From positions 1-64,000 of the forward strand of contig CAVUBM010000094.1 in NCBI GenBank assembly GCA_963739645.1: a stretch of DNA of 64,000 bases. Direction: 5' to 3'. The stretch is from JASHPR01 sp963739645 (lineage in GTDB: Bacteria > Actinomycetota > Actinomycetes > Streptosporangiales > Streptosporangiaceae). Below are positions 1 to 8,016 of this stretch, piece after piece (position 1 is the stretch's first letter; every line of letters begins with the position of its first letter). Under the pieces are notes generated by a model. The model ran no database searches, was not told the DNA's origin, and saw only the letters and a program-made list of their open reading frames with translations. The translations under genes and the position numbers were made by a program.

Positions 1-410
1 GGCCGGGCTCAGGCGATTAGGGCGATTCCCATGCCATGAGGTGGTTGCCCCCCAAGGCAATTCGAGAATCGCGCACACCATCCCACCGGCAACAAGGATA
101 CTGACGAATACACCTGTCCTGCAGGAGATTTCACTTGCCCAGGTTGTCCATCCGTCCCACGAGATGCAGCTCCGCGGCTAGCCTCGGGCAGGGACCCGCC
201 ACACCGGCGACCCAGCCCGGGCCGGCGCTGTCACGCGGCGTAATACGGCTGCCGGACGCTGGCCGATGAGCGTGGGCGGTCGCGGGTGTCGGAAGAGTCC
301 AGCAACCGTGATCTGAAAAAATGACACGAAAGTGAGACCGAAGCCGGATGACATCACCTGAGACGACCTGCATCGCTGCAGGTCAGGGGATGGCCAGATG
401 ACACCAGCGG
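1..410. other. No supported gene upstream of the first IS110 copy
   Basis: No open frame here resembles a protein, and no RNA gene is recognisable. The last 30 bases before the IS110 end (ATGACACCA near 398-406) weakly resemble the flank outside the other IS110 copy, so the element may extend slightly further than the 27-bp match shows. Confidence 0.4.
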
Positions 411-437
411 TGAGAACCTAATGGGAGTCGATCAGCG
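411..437. repeat. 27-bp left-end sequence of IS110 copy 1
   Basis: This is the reverse complement of 6090-6116 with one mismatch (GGGAGTCG here, GGGAATCG there). It marks the common outer boundary of the two element copies on the transposase-upstream side. Confidence 0.85.
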
Positions 438-631
438 CGCCGTTAACGGTGTTAGGGCCGCTATCGAGGGAGGCTGATCACCGAGCCGCCGGTCGGTGAG
501 CACTGTGAGAACCTGGAGCGTTGGTCGACTTCTAGGCGTAGTTTCGTGCCCCGGCCGGTTGGTGAGGTCGCCTGTAGCGCTCACTAGGCTCTGAATTAGG
601 TTGCACCACAACAGAGTTAGGAGACGGATGG
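438..631 (+). ncRNA. Candidate bridge RNA region of IS110 copy 1
   Basis: About 195 bases of non-coding leader separate the element end from the transposase start. In IS110-group elements the left-end leader is known to encode the bridge RNA that pairs with target and donor DNA. Here two blocks (497-519 and 547-579) are almost identical to the other copy, while the 27 bases between them (520-546) differ clearly. Conserved scaffold around a variable loop is what a bridge RNA would show. The RNA ends, fold and pairing are inferred, not seen. Confidence 0.45.
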
Positions 632-1741
632 ATGATCTTTGTCGGGGATGATTGGGCTGAAGACCACCACGACGTTTACGTGATGGATGCTGACGGGGCG
701 CGGCTGGCGTCGCGTCGGCTGCCCGAAGGGCTGGCCGGCATAACAGGGTTCCACGAGTTGGTAGCCGCTCATGTCAGAGGAACCCAGCCAGGTGGTGATC
801 GGTATCGAAACCGATCGCGGCCTGTGGGTGGGGGCGCTGGGCGCGGCCGGCTATCAGGTGTTCGCGGTCAACCCGCTGGCAGTGGCCCGCTATCGCGACC
901 GCCATCAGGTCTCCGGCGCGAAGTCCGATGCCGGCGACGCCAAGCTGCTGGCCGACCTGGTCCGCACCGACCGCCACAACCACCGCCCTCTGGCCGGCGA
1001 CAGCCCAGACGTCGAGGCGATCAAGGTCCTCGCCCGGGCACATCAGAACCTGATCTGGGCCCGCACCCGGCACACCAACGCGCTGCGTAGCGCTTTGCGG
1101 GAGTATTACCCGGTGGCGCTGGAGGCGTTCGACGATCTGCACGACCGCGATGCCCTGGCCATTCTGGGCCGCGCTGCCACGCCCGCCGAAGCCGCGCATC
1201 TGAGCCTGTCCAAGATCCGGTCAGCTCTCGAAACACGCTGGGCGGCAACGCAATCTCGATGCCCGCGCTCAGGAGATTGCGGCGGTGCTGCGCACCGAGG
1301 CGCTTGCTGCCCCCGCCGCGGTCACCGCCGCGTTCGCGGCTACCACCCGCGCCGCGGTCGGCATCATCATCGAGCTGAACCGCCAGATCGCCGATCTCGA
1401 AGCCGAACTGGCGACACATTTTGAGGCGCACCCGGACGCCGACATCTACCGCTCCCTGCCAGGACTTGGTGTCGTGCTCGGCGCCCGGGTGCTCGGTGAG
1501 TTCGGGGACGACCCCGACCGCTACACCAGCGCCAAGTCTCGCAAAAATTACGCCGGAACATCACCGTTGACCGTCGCTTCGGGCAAGAAACGCGCCGTAC
1601 TTGCCCGCCACGTGCGTAACCGGCGCCTCTACGACGCCATCGACCAATGGGCCCTGTGCGCGCTCACCACCAGCCCCGGCGCACGCGCCTGCTACGACCA
1701 CCACCGCGCCGCCGGCGACGTGCACCACCAAGCCCTGCGCG
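632..1741 (+). pseudogene. IS110-family transposase, frameshifted and 3' truncated
   Basis: The reading starts with MIFVGDDWAEDHHDVYVMD, matching the intact 403-residue copy at 4634-5845. A one-base insertion near 775 (CATGTCAGAGG against CATGTCCAGG in the other copy) moves the frame after residue 49, and a second one-base insertion near 1230 moves it again. The three pieces together carry the IS110 RuvC-like DEDD residues (GDDW, GIETD, KSDAGDAK) and the C-terminal Transposase_20 serine motif (GTSPLTVASGKK). The gene then breaks off at about 1741. It cannot make a full transposase. Confidence 0.85.
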
Positions 1742-1816
1742 GCCGGCGCGAAGTTCGAGAACGGCAAACTCGTCGAACGCCCCGACGACACCACCGCTAC
1801 CGAGGAGGCCGCATAA
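1742..1816 (+). mobile_element. Tail of an unidentified coding sequence abutting IS110 copy 1
   Basis: Immediately after the IS110 break one frame reads AGAKFENGKLVERPDDTT and ends ATEEAA-stop at 1816. This looks like an acidic C-terminus of a different gene, followed by a GATCCACAGGTATCGACAAT sequence. I suspect the 3' end of another transposase gene (an IS256-type C-terminus is one possibility), but too little remains to identify it. Confidence 0.3.
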
Positions 1817-2225
1817 AAGATCTTGATCCACAGGTATCGACAATTGCTCGCGCCCCCGCCCGTCCTCATTGCTTGCTTGTGGTTGATGCGCCTAAGGACC
1901 GTTGCAGCGACGTTAATCAAAGAAGTGCGAAGTCCTCCTTGGAACGGCGTCAGCGATCACCAATCTGGAGGCGGCGAACGCTAGGCATGAGGCAGTCTCG
2001 TTATGAAGGACATGATTGTGGTTTCGACTCCCGGTAGGGGAGTTTCCGCACCCATCACCGACCCTGCCGCTTCCGGCGTGACGTTATTGACGGTTTCGTC
2101 GGTCGAAGCCTGGAATCGGCAAGAGTACATGCCTAGCGTGATTAGCAGCCCGTGGTCGTCGGCTGGGTGCGACTCGGTCGGCGGGCCGTAAGCGCACGCG
2201 GGGCCGATAGGTTGGGAGGACTGTC
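1817..2225. other. Intergenic region before the arylsulfatase
   Basis: No convincing gene is present. Short open frames here lack ribosome binding sites and family resemblance. The arylsulfatase ribosome binding site (GGGAGG, 2214-2219) lies at its right end; no clear promoter is recognised. Confidence 0.4.
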
Positions 2226-3740
2226 ATGGCGAATGTCGATCATCCGAACATTTTGTTCATCATGAGCGACGACATCGGCTGGTTCAACGTCAGTTGTTAC
2301 AACCACGGCATCATGGGGTATCGCACCCCGAACATCGACCGGATCGCCGCTGAGGGCGCGATGTTCACCGACTTCTACGGTCAGCAGAGTTGCACCGCTG
2401 GGCGCGCCGCCTTCATCACCGGCCAGCAGCCGATCCGCACCGGCCTGACTAAGGTCGGCTTCCCCGGCGCGATGCAGGGTCTCAGTGCCGAGGACCCGAC
2501 GATTGCGCAGTTTCTGAAGAACTTCGGTTATGCGACCGGCCAGTTCGGCAAGAACCATGTCGGTGACCGCAATGAACATCTACCGACTGTGCACGGGTTC
2601 GACGAGTTCTTCGGCAACCTGTATCACCTCAACGCCGAGGAGTCCCCGGAGGCCACCGACTATCCGAAGGACCCGAGATTCCGCAAGCGGTTCGGGCCGC
2701 GCGGCGTGCTCAAATGCAAGGCCACCGACGTGGACGACGAGACTGTCGATGAGCAGTTCGGCAAGGTCGGCAAGCAGGTCATCGAGAACACCGGCCCGCT
2801 GGACACCAAGCGGATGGAAACCGTCGACGAGGAATTCCTGTCCTCGGCCATCGATTTCATCGAACGCAAGACCAACGAGAAAACCCCCTGGTTCTGCTAC
2901 TTCAACAGCACGCGCATGCATGTCTGGACCCACCTGAAACCGGAGTCCAAGGGCAAGACCGGCCTCGGCGTCTATCCCGACGGCATGGTCGAACTCGACG
3001 GCTACATCGGGCAACTCTTGGACAAGCTCGACGAACTCGGCGTCACCGAGAACACCATCGTGGTGTTCACCACCGACAACGGCGCCGAGGTGTTGTCGTG
3101 GCCCGACGGCGGCGCCACCCCGTTCCGAGGTGAGAAGGACACCAACTGGGAGGGCGGCTGGCGCATCCCCTGCGTGTGGCGCTGGCCCGGCGTCATCCAA
3201 CCGGGACAGGTGATCAATGACATCTGCTCCCTGCAGGACTTCATCCCGACGTTCGCGGCTGCTGCCGGTGAGCCTGACCTGGTCGAAAAGGTGAAGAAGG
3301 GCTACCAGATCGGCGAGAAGACCTTCAAGGTCCACCTCGACGGCGTCAACCTGCTGCCGTTCCTGTCCGGCGAGGAGGACGAATGCCCGCGTGAGGGTTT
3401 CGTCTACTGGAGCGACGACGGCGACTTCCTGGCCCTGCGGGTTCGCCGGTGGAAGGTGGTGTTCGCCGAGCAGCGCAACAAAGGGGTGGGCGTGTGGCGC
3501 GAACCGTTCTCGATGATGCGCATCCCGAAGTTCTTCGACCTGCGCGCCGACCCGTTCGAGCGCGGCGATGAAAGCGACTTCTTCTACGAGAAATGGTTCA
3601 GCGACCACGACTTCCTGCTGATCTCGGCGCAAACCCTTGTCGCCAAATGGCTAGAAAGCTTCAAGGAGTTCCCGCCTCGCGCCGAAGCAGCGAGCTTCAC
3701 CATCGACAAAGTGGTCGAAAAGCTCATGCCCCGAACCTGA
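2226..3740 (+). CDS. Arylsulfatase (sulfatase family, formylglycine type)
   Basis: Predicted to hydrolyse a sulfate ester in the alkaline-phosphatase-superfamily manner; the substrate is unknown. The 504 residues cover the usual sulfatase length. The N-terminal metal ligands are D15-D16 in FIMSDDIGW. The active-site motif is C56-T-A-G-R60, the C-x-[PA]-x-R form in which the cysteine is converted to formylglycine; alanine replaces the commoner proline. Later motifs include GKNHVGD and the second metal site TTDNGAE. No signal peptide is visible, so it is probably cytoplasmic. ATG 2226 follows GGGAGG at good spacing. No formylglycine-generating enzyme gene lies in the window, so maturation would depend on one elsewhere. 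It sits alone between two opposed IS110 copies. Confidence 0.9.
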   Translation: MANVDHPNILFIMSDDIGWFNVSCYNHGIMGYRTPNIDRIAAEGAMFTDFYGQQSCTAGRAAFITGQQPIRTGLTKVGFPGAMQGLSAEDPTIAQFLKNFGYATGQFGKNHVGDRNEHLPTVHGFDEFFGNLYHLNAEESPEATDYPKDPRFRKRFGPRGVLKCKATDVDDETVDEQFGKVGKQVIENTGPLDTKRMETVDEEFLSSAIDFIERKTNEKTPWFCYFNSTRMHVWTHLKPESKGKTGLGVYPDGMVELDGYIGQLLDKLDELGVTENTIVVFTTDNGAEVLSWPDGGATPFRGEKDTNWEGGWRIPCVWRWPGVIQPGQVINDICSLQDFIPTFAAAAGEPDLVEKVKKGYQIGEKTFKVHLDGVNLLPFLSGEEDECPREGFVYWSDDGDFLALRVRRWKVVFAEQRNKGVGVWREPFSMMRIPKFFDLRADPFERGDESDFFYEKWFSDHDFLLISAQTLVAKWLESFKEFPPRAEAASFTIDKVVEKLMPRT

Positions 3741-4063
3741 TAGCGATGGCCAGACAGCGCCGCCATCTCACCCACATCGCAGTTGTGTGGGTTGTGCCGC
3801 GATGGTTGCTCCCATAGGTCCGCCCGTCTCGAAACCACCACATTCGAGACGTACCGGACGGACATGGACTCGCCGGGGCGGTTCACAAATGGAATGTCCA
3901 ATGCATGTCCAATTGGACATTTCCGTGAGAATGGCTGAATGGTGAAGATCTTGCCGCCACGGAAAAGTGTCGGCTGCGCCGGTGCTGGTGAGTGACGTGC
4001 CAGTTCGCCGCTTACAACTACTCAAACGAGAGCCGTCGCGCCACGTGAAAGGAAATACACATC
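3741..4063. other. Intergenic region with a direct repeat
   Basis: No gene is seen in these 323 bases. The stretch 3887-3955 is repeated at 8524-8594. The ribosome binding site of the next gene (GAAAGG) is at 4047-4052. Confidence 0.5.
3887..3955 (+). repeat. About 70-bp direct repeat, copy 1
   Basis: The segment matches 8524-8594 in the same orientation at roughly 85-90% identity by eye. It contains a perfect 16-bp palindrome, ATGTCCAATTGGACAT (3905-3920), preceded by another ATGTCCAATGC. The palindromic, gene-free character suggests a mobile-element end or miniature element; the family is not identified. Confidence 0.7.
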
Positions 4064-4465
4064 GTGCCTAGTTCACCGAATCCGGTAGACGCAGTGCTGC
4101 AGTACGTCGAAGCTTTCAACAACGGCGACTCGACGGCAATGGCCGCCAGCTGCGCTGACCCCATGCAAATCCTCGACGGAATGTCACCCCATGTCTGGCA
4201 GGGACCCACAGCCGCCGAAGACTGGTGGACCGATGTGCTCTCTGAGGGCGAACACCTTGGGGCGTCGGGCTACCGCATCGCACTCGGAGAGCCCCGCCAT
4301 GTGGACGTCACTGGCGATTACGCATACGTCGTTGTCCCCGCGACCATGACGTTCCAGTTACGCGGTCAACCCGTGACACAGACTGGCTCGCTGTATACGG
4401 TCGCGCTTCGGAGGATCGAGTCAGATTGGCGTCTTACTGCCTGGGCGTGGGCCAAAGGCGCTTGA
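4064..4465 (+). CDS. SnoaL/NTF2-like (DUF4440-type) protein
   Basis: A 133-residue protein with the cone-shaped alpha+beta barrel pattern: an N-terminal helix (AVLQYVEAFNNGDSTAMAA) followed by alternating strands ending in DWRLTAWAWAKGA. Members are small enzymes (isomerases, cyclases) or ligand-binding proteins; no catalytic residues can be assigned. Translation starts at GTG 4064 behind GAAAGG. It has no signal peptide. The gene lies between the arylsulfatase and the intact IS110 copy, 320 bases from the former, so it is probably transcribed separately. Confidence 0.75.
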   Translation: MPSSPNPVDAVLQYVEAFNNGDSTAMAASCADPMQILDGMSPHVWQGPTAAEDWWTDVLSEGEHLGASGYRIALGEPRHVDVTGDYAYVVVPATMTFQLRGQPVTQTGSLYTVALRRIESDWRLTAWAWAKGA

Positions 4466-4633
4466 TCGTCGGCTATCGGGCCAACGGAAAGTGGACACGA
4501 CGGTGAGACAACTCGCGCTGGACATCCCGTGAGACGAGCTGTGTCAGTACAGTTCAGCGCATCGCGTATGGACAGCAAGTTTGAGAATCTACAACACGTG
4601 TGGTGTGTGTAGACATCCCAGGTTCGTAAGGTG

Positions 4634-5845
4634 TCAAGCGGCCGCTGGCATGCGGTGTGCCCAGGCCGTGTGTTCGTTGTAGGGGGTGTGGTGGCGTAGG
4701 CAGCCGTGCAGGATGCCCACGAGGCGGTTACCCAGGGCGCGTAGGGCTTGGTGGTGGGTGTCTCCGGCGGCGCGGTGCTGGTCATAGAATGTGCGGGCGC
4801 CGGGGCTACTCGAAAGGGCGCATAACGCCCAGCGGTCGATGGCGTCATAGAGGCGGCGGTTGCGTACGTGGCGGGCCAGCACGGCGCGTTTCTTGCCCGA
4901 TGCCACCGTCAGTGGTGAGGTTCCGGCATAGTTTCTGCGAGACTTGGCGTCGGTGTATCTGTTCGGGTCGTCCCCGAACTCACCGAGCACCCGGGCGCCG
5001 AGCACGACACCAAGTCCTGGCAGGGAGCGGTAGATGTCGGCGTCCGGGTGTTTGTCAAAATGTTCGGCCAGGCTGGTCTCGAGCTCGGCGATCTGGCGGT
5101 TCAACTCGGCGATGATGCCTACCGCGGCGCGGGTGGTGGCGCCGAACGCCGCGGCGATCGGGGCCGCAGCGGCCAGCTGCTCGGACCGCAGCGCGGCCCG
5201 GATTTGGCGGGCGCGGGCGGCGATATTGCGTTGGCGCCCACCACGTTTGAGAGCGGACTGGATCGCCGGCAGGTCCAGGTGGGCACCCTGCTCGGGGGTG
5301 GGTGCGCGATCGAGCACCCCCAGGGCATCGCCGTGGGCCAGGTCCTCGAACGCCTCCAGTGCGGCCGGGTAGTACTCACGCAGTGTCGAGCGCAGCGCGT
5401 TGGTGTGCCGCGTGCGTGCCCAGATCAGGCTTTGATGGGCCCGGGCGAGCACCTTGATCGCCTCCGCCTGGAGGCTGTCGCCGGCGATCGGGCGGTGGTT
5501 GTGCCGGTCGGTGCGCACCAGATCGGCCAGCAGTTTGGCATCGGAGGCATCGGATTTGGCGCCGGAGACGTGGTGGCGGTCGCGATAGTGGGCCACCGCC
5601 ATCGGATTGATCGCGAACACCTGATAGCCGGCCGCGCTCAGCGCACCCACCCATAGGCCGCGGTCGGTTTCGATGCCGATCACCACCTGACTGGGTTCCT
5701 GGACATGCTCGCCGATCAGCTCGTGCAGCTGGCGGATGCCGGCCAGTCCCTCAGGCAGCCGCCGCGAGGCCAGCCGCTTACCGGCATCGTCCATCAGATA
5801 AACGTCGTGATGCGCTTCGGCCCAGTCATCGCCGATGAAGATCAT
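4634..5845 (-). CDS. IS110-family transposase (bridge recombinase type)
   Basis: A 403-residue DEDD transposase/recombinase. The N-terminal RuvC-like domain shows D6/D7 (IGDDWAE), E59 (GIETD) and D99/D102 (KSDASDAK). The C-terminal Transposase_20 domain has the helix-hairpin-helix region (SLPGLGVVLGARVLGEF) and the catalytic serine in GTSPLTVASGKKR. IS110 enzymes join element and target under guidance of a bridge RNA from the element's leader, which here lies just upstream (5846-6116). The reading frame is full length with no break, so the protein may be active and could act in trans on copy 1. Confidence 0.92.
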   Translation of the reverse strand: MIFIGDDWAEAHHDVYLMDDAGKRLASRRLPEGLAGIRQLHELIGEHVQEPSQVVIGIETDRGLWVGALSAAGYQVFAINPMAVAHYRDRHHVSGAKSDASDAKLLADLVRTDRHNHRPIAGDSLQAEAIKVLARAHQSLIWARTRHTNALRSTLREYYPAALEAFEDLAHGDALGVLDRAPTPEQGAHLDLPAIQSALKRGGRQRNIAARARQIRAALRSEQLAAAAPIAAAFGATTRAAVGIIAELNRQIAELETSLAEHFDKHPDADIYRSLPGLGVVLGARVLGEFGDDPNRYTDAKSRRNYAGTSPLTVASGKKRAVLARHVRNRRLYDAIDRWALCALSSSPGARTFYDQHRAAGDTHHQALRALGNRLVGILHGCLRHHTPYNEHTAWAHRMPAAA

Positions 5846-6116
5846 CGATCACCGCCCTTTCTTCGGTTCTCGCTCAACCTGTTTCGAGCCTGAGGACACC
5901 CGGCGGCGACCTAATGGATCAGTGCTCGACCGGCACGACATCCCACCAGCGCTACAGGCGACCCACCAACCGGCCGGGGCACGATCTACAGTTAGGAATC
6001 GACCCTCACTCCAGGTTCTCAGAGTGCTCACCGGCCAGCGGCTCGCTGATCAGCCTGCCTCGACCAGGACCCAAATCCCGTCAACGCCACGCTGATCGAT
6101 TCCCATTAGGTTCTCA
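5846..6116 (-). ncRNA. Candidate bridge RNA region of IS110 copy 2
   Basis: This 271-base non-coding leader precedes the intact transposase. Blocks 6009-6031 and 5948-5982 are nearly identical to the copy-1 leader, while the intervening bases 5983-6008 and the transposase-proximal part differ. The layout fits an IS110 bridge RNA with a conserved scaffold and a variable binding loop. Ends and fold are not determined. Confidence 0.45.
6090..6116. repeat. 27-bp end sequence of IS110 copy 2
   Basis: Reverse complement of 411-437 with a single mismatch, defining the outer end of copy 2 on its leader side. Confidence 0.85.
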
Positions 6117-6250
6117 TTTCTGATGACATAAATCTCATCGTCGTGTCATCTCGATGTCATAAATGACAGGAACTTGAGATTCTGATTAGTCGTTCTAAGC
6201 GTTTCTCTCGAGCCGTTTCTCCCATCTGTTTCCCAATCGCGGGCGTTGGG

Positions 6251-7348
6251 TCAGTCCACGGCACGCCACGCGAGCGCGGTGGCGGTGTAAGCGACTGTCG
6301 CGTCGTCGAGTTCGGTGAGCGAGACGCTCTCGTCCGCCGCATGCATCAGCGCGGGCGTGCCAGGACCCCACACGACGATCGGCGCACCCGGCGCCGCCTC
6401 CGCCAGAATCGAGGCGTCGGTGAAGTAGGTGACCGGCTCGCTCGCTACGGACGTCGGCAACGAGCCCACCCAGGCATCCCCGCCGGACGTCCGCACACCG
6501 GGGAGATCGATCCTCGCCTCGACGCGATCGACCTCGGGCTGCGCGCGCCACCACCGCACCAGATCGCCGCCATCGCCCACCGTCCGATGGTCGACGACCA
6601 CGCTCGCGGCGTCGGGAACGATATTCGGCGCGGAGCCACCGTGGATCAGGCCCACGTTGAATGTCTCGTCACCGAGGAACGAATCTTTCGACAGCGGTAA
6701 TTCACGCCGCGCCCGACCGAGGACGTCGACGAGTTTGAAGATTGCGTTCTCGCCGCGTTGCGGGGTGCTTCCATGTGCGGCAACACCTTTGGTGGTGACA
6801 TCCAGCCAAAGGGCGCCACGGTGCCCGAGATGAATGCGGTTACCCGTCGCCTCGGGCACCACGACGGCTCCGATGTTCTTCTCCGACACTGCTCCCTGTG
6901 CGGCCCGCGCACCGAGCGAGCCGATCTCCTCGTCACTGGTGAGCAGCAGCGCCACCGGGCTTCCGTGCGCGACTGCGTCGATCACTGCTGCCACCGCGGC
7001 CACGACCCCGGCCTTCATGTCCGACGTACCCCGCCCGAGCAACAACCCGTCCTCGACATCCGCAGCGAACGGATCGAACTGCCAGTTCGCGAGATCACCC
7101 GGCGGCACCGTGTCGACGTGGCATGCGAACATCAGCCGCGCAGCCTCCGAGGGCGCCTCGTTGGTGAGCAGCATCCACGGATGCGGGCCACCAGCGTCAC
7201 CCTGGACTTCGACGCGCGGGTGGCGCGCGCGAACGACGGAGGCGACAACGTCCATCACGTGACGCTGGGCGCCGGGTTCACCGGAGACGGTGTTCTGCGC
7301 GACGAGTTCGGTGAGCAGACCGATCGAATCCAGTGCTGTCGCATCCAT
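6251..7348 (-). CDS. M20-family peptidase/deacylase (ArgE/DapE-like)
   Basis: A 365-residue metallo-amidohydrolase of the ArgE/DapE/carboxypeptidase G2 group, cleaving an amide bond with two zinc ions. Ligands visible are H77 and D79 (ACHVDTVPPG), D110 (GRGTSDMKAG), the catalytic pair E140-E141 (TSDEEIG), E166 (VVPEAT) and a C-terminal histidine (LMHAADES). The dimerisation (lid) domain is inserted between about 175 and 285. The substrate cannot be read; DapE, ArgE and broader acyl-amino-acid deacylases all fit. ATG 7348 gives the expected N-terminus. The gene stands alone on the minus strand between IS110 copy 2 and a stretch of remnants. Confidence 0.88.
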   Translation of the reverse strand: MDATALDSIGLLTELVAQNTVSGEPGAQRHVMDVVASVVRARHPRVEVQGDAGGPHPWMLLTNEAPSEAARLMFACHVDTVPPGDLANWQFDPFAADVEDGLLLGRGTSDMKAGVVAAVAAVIDAVAHGSPVALLLTSDEEIGSLGARAAQGAVSEKNIGAVVVPEATGNRIHLGHRGALWLDVTTKGVAAHGSTPQRGENAIFKLVDVLGRARRELPLSKDSFLGDETFNVGLIHGGSAPNIVPDAASVVVDHRTVGDGGDLVRWWRAQPEVDRVEARIDLPGVRTSGGDAWVGSLPTSVASEPVTYFTDASILAEAAPGAPIVVWGPGTPALMHAADESVSLTELDDATVAYTATALAWRAVD

Positions 7349-7727
7349 GTGCTCCAGTATCCAACGTCGACGACGGAGGCGGCGATGTGGATGTGGCGGT
7401 GCTATCCGAAGCCTGTCACGTGCGGCTTCAGGCGGTTGGACTGGTTGCCGGGCTGGTCACAGCCGGGGTCACCTCGACGATGATGCATCAATCCGAGCTG
7501 CGCCTCGGCCACCTTGGCCGGGGCGCAGATTGGTAACGAAGATTCTGATGACACGGGACATGACTCAACTCCGTCAATTTTGTTGGAACTGTTTCCGCCC
7601 GAGGCCATGAATGTATCCGCGTCGGGTCGTCCGTGTTAGCGATTTCCTCGACTGCACCGCATCTTTTCATTGAGCCGCTGAGGGGTAGCGTCATCGCTGG
7701 TCGGACGTATCGGACAGGGAGACTGCG
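7349..7727. other. Intergenic region
   Basis: No convincing gene is present. A plus-strand open frame ending at 7536 has a hydrophobic stretch (LQAVGLVAGLVTAGV) but no start site or family resemblance; it may be a remnant. Confidence 0.35.
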
Positions 7728-7919
7728 ATGTCAGCCAAGTTCGAGATCAGCAAGGACAAATCCGGGAAAGTTCTCGTAGTGACAGACCGCCGCGCGGTTT
7801 TGCGGGGCCAGACCCTGACGTGGTGCATGCACAGCACCACACCTCGCCGTCGTCTGTGTAAGGGCCACACCATCGAGGGCATCATCTGCGAACTATCTCT
7901 TGGCGCGGGCTCACGGTGA
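7728..7919 (+). pseudogene. Remnant of a YegP/DUF1508-type protein (N-terminus only)
   Basis: The first 14 residues, MSAKFEISKDKSGK, are the standard opening of YegP-like DUF1508 proteins, which continue with a glycine-rich strand pair. Here the sequence departs at residue 15 into an unrelated, cysteine-containing tail without known motifs. The start is probably genuine, but the gene was broken by a rearrangement at about 7770. Confidence 0.5.
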
Positions 7920-8016
7920 TGCCGCAGCTTACGCACACTTCCGGGATCGCTATCGCGACATGGCGAGAACGCTTGGCTTCGAAGGGCATATCGCCTGGGG
8001 CGAGGCGATGCCATGA
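7891..8016 (+). pseudogene. C-terminal remnant of a mycobacterial-type cyclase/ATPase regulator
   Basis: In a different frame from the YegP remnant, 7891-8016 reads NYLLARAHGDAAAYAHFRDR, continues YRDMARTLGFEGHIAWGEAM, and ends in P-stop. This ending resembles the last 40 residues of large adenylate-cyclase/LuxR-type regulators common in mycobacteria. Nothing upstream belongs to such a protein, so only the tail remains. Family assignment is from memory of the motif and is moderate. Confidence 0.45.

Larger units (their letters stand above)
411..1741 (+). mobile_element. Truncated IS110-family insertion sequence, copy 1
   Basis: This segment aligns with the reverse complement of 4634-6116 over the non-coding leader and nearly the whole transposase gene. 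Similarity stops abruptly at about 1741, inside the codons for the conserved HHQALR motif, and unrelated sequence follows, so the 3' end is lost. IS110 elements move through a circular intermediate and normally leave no long terminal inverted repeats; the 27-bp match between the two copies is inverted only because the copies face opposite ways. The transposase is broken, so this copy should be immobile unless helped in trans. Confidence 0.85.
4634..6116 (-). mobile_element. IS110-family insertion sequence, copy 2 (intact transposase)
   Basis: On the minus strand the element runs from its leader end (6116, 27-bp sequence shared with 411-437) through the leader to a complete transposase ending at 4634. 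The far end lies some way below 4634 but cannot be placed, because the other copy is truncated before this point. The two copies have drifted apart (many substitutions in leader and gene), so they are not a recent duplication. Confidence 0.85.

Noticed and set aside
411..6116. A classical composite transposon formed by the two IS110 copies
   Set aside because: IS110 elements do not mobilise cargo as IS pairs with terminal repeats; the copies are diverged and one is broken, so only the arrangement is reported.
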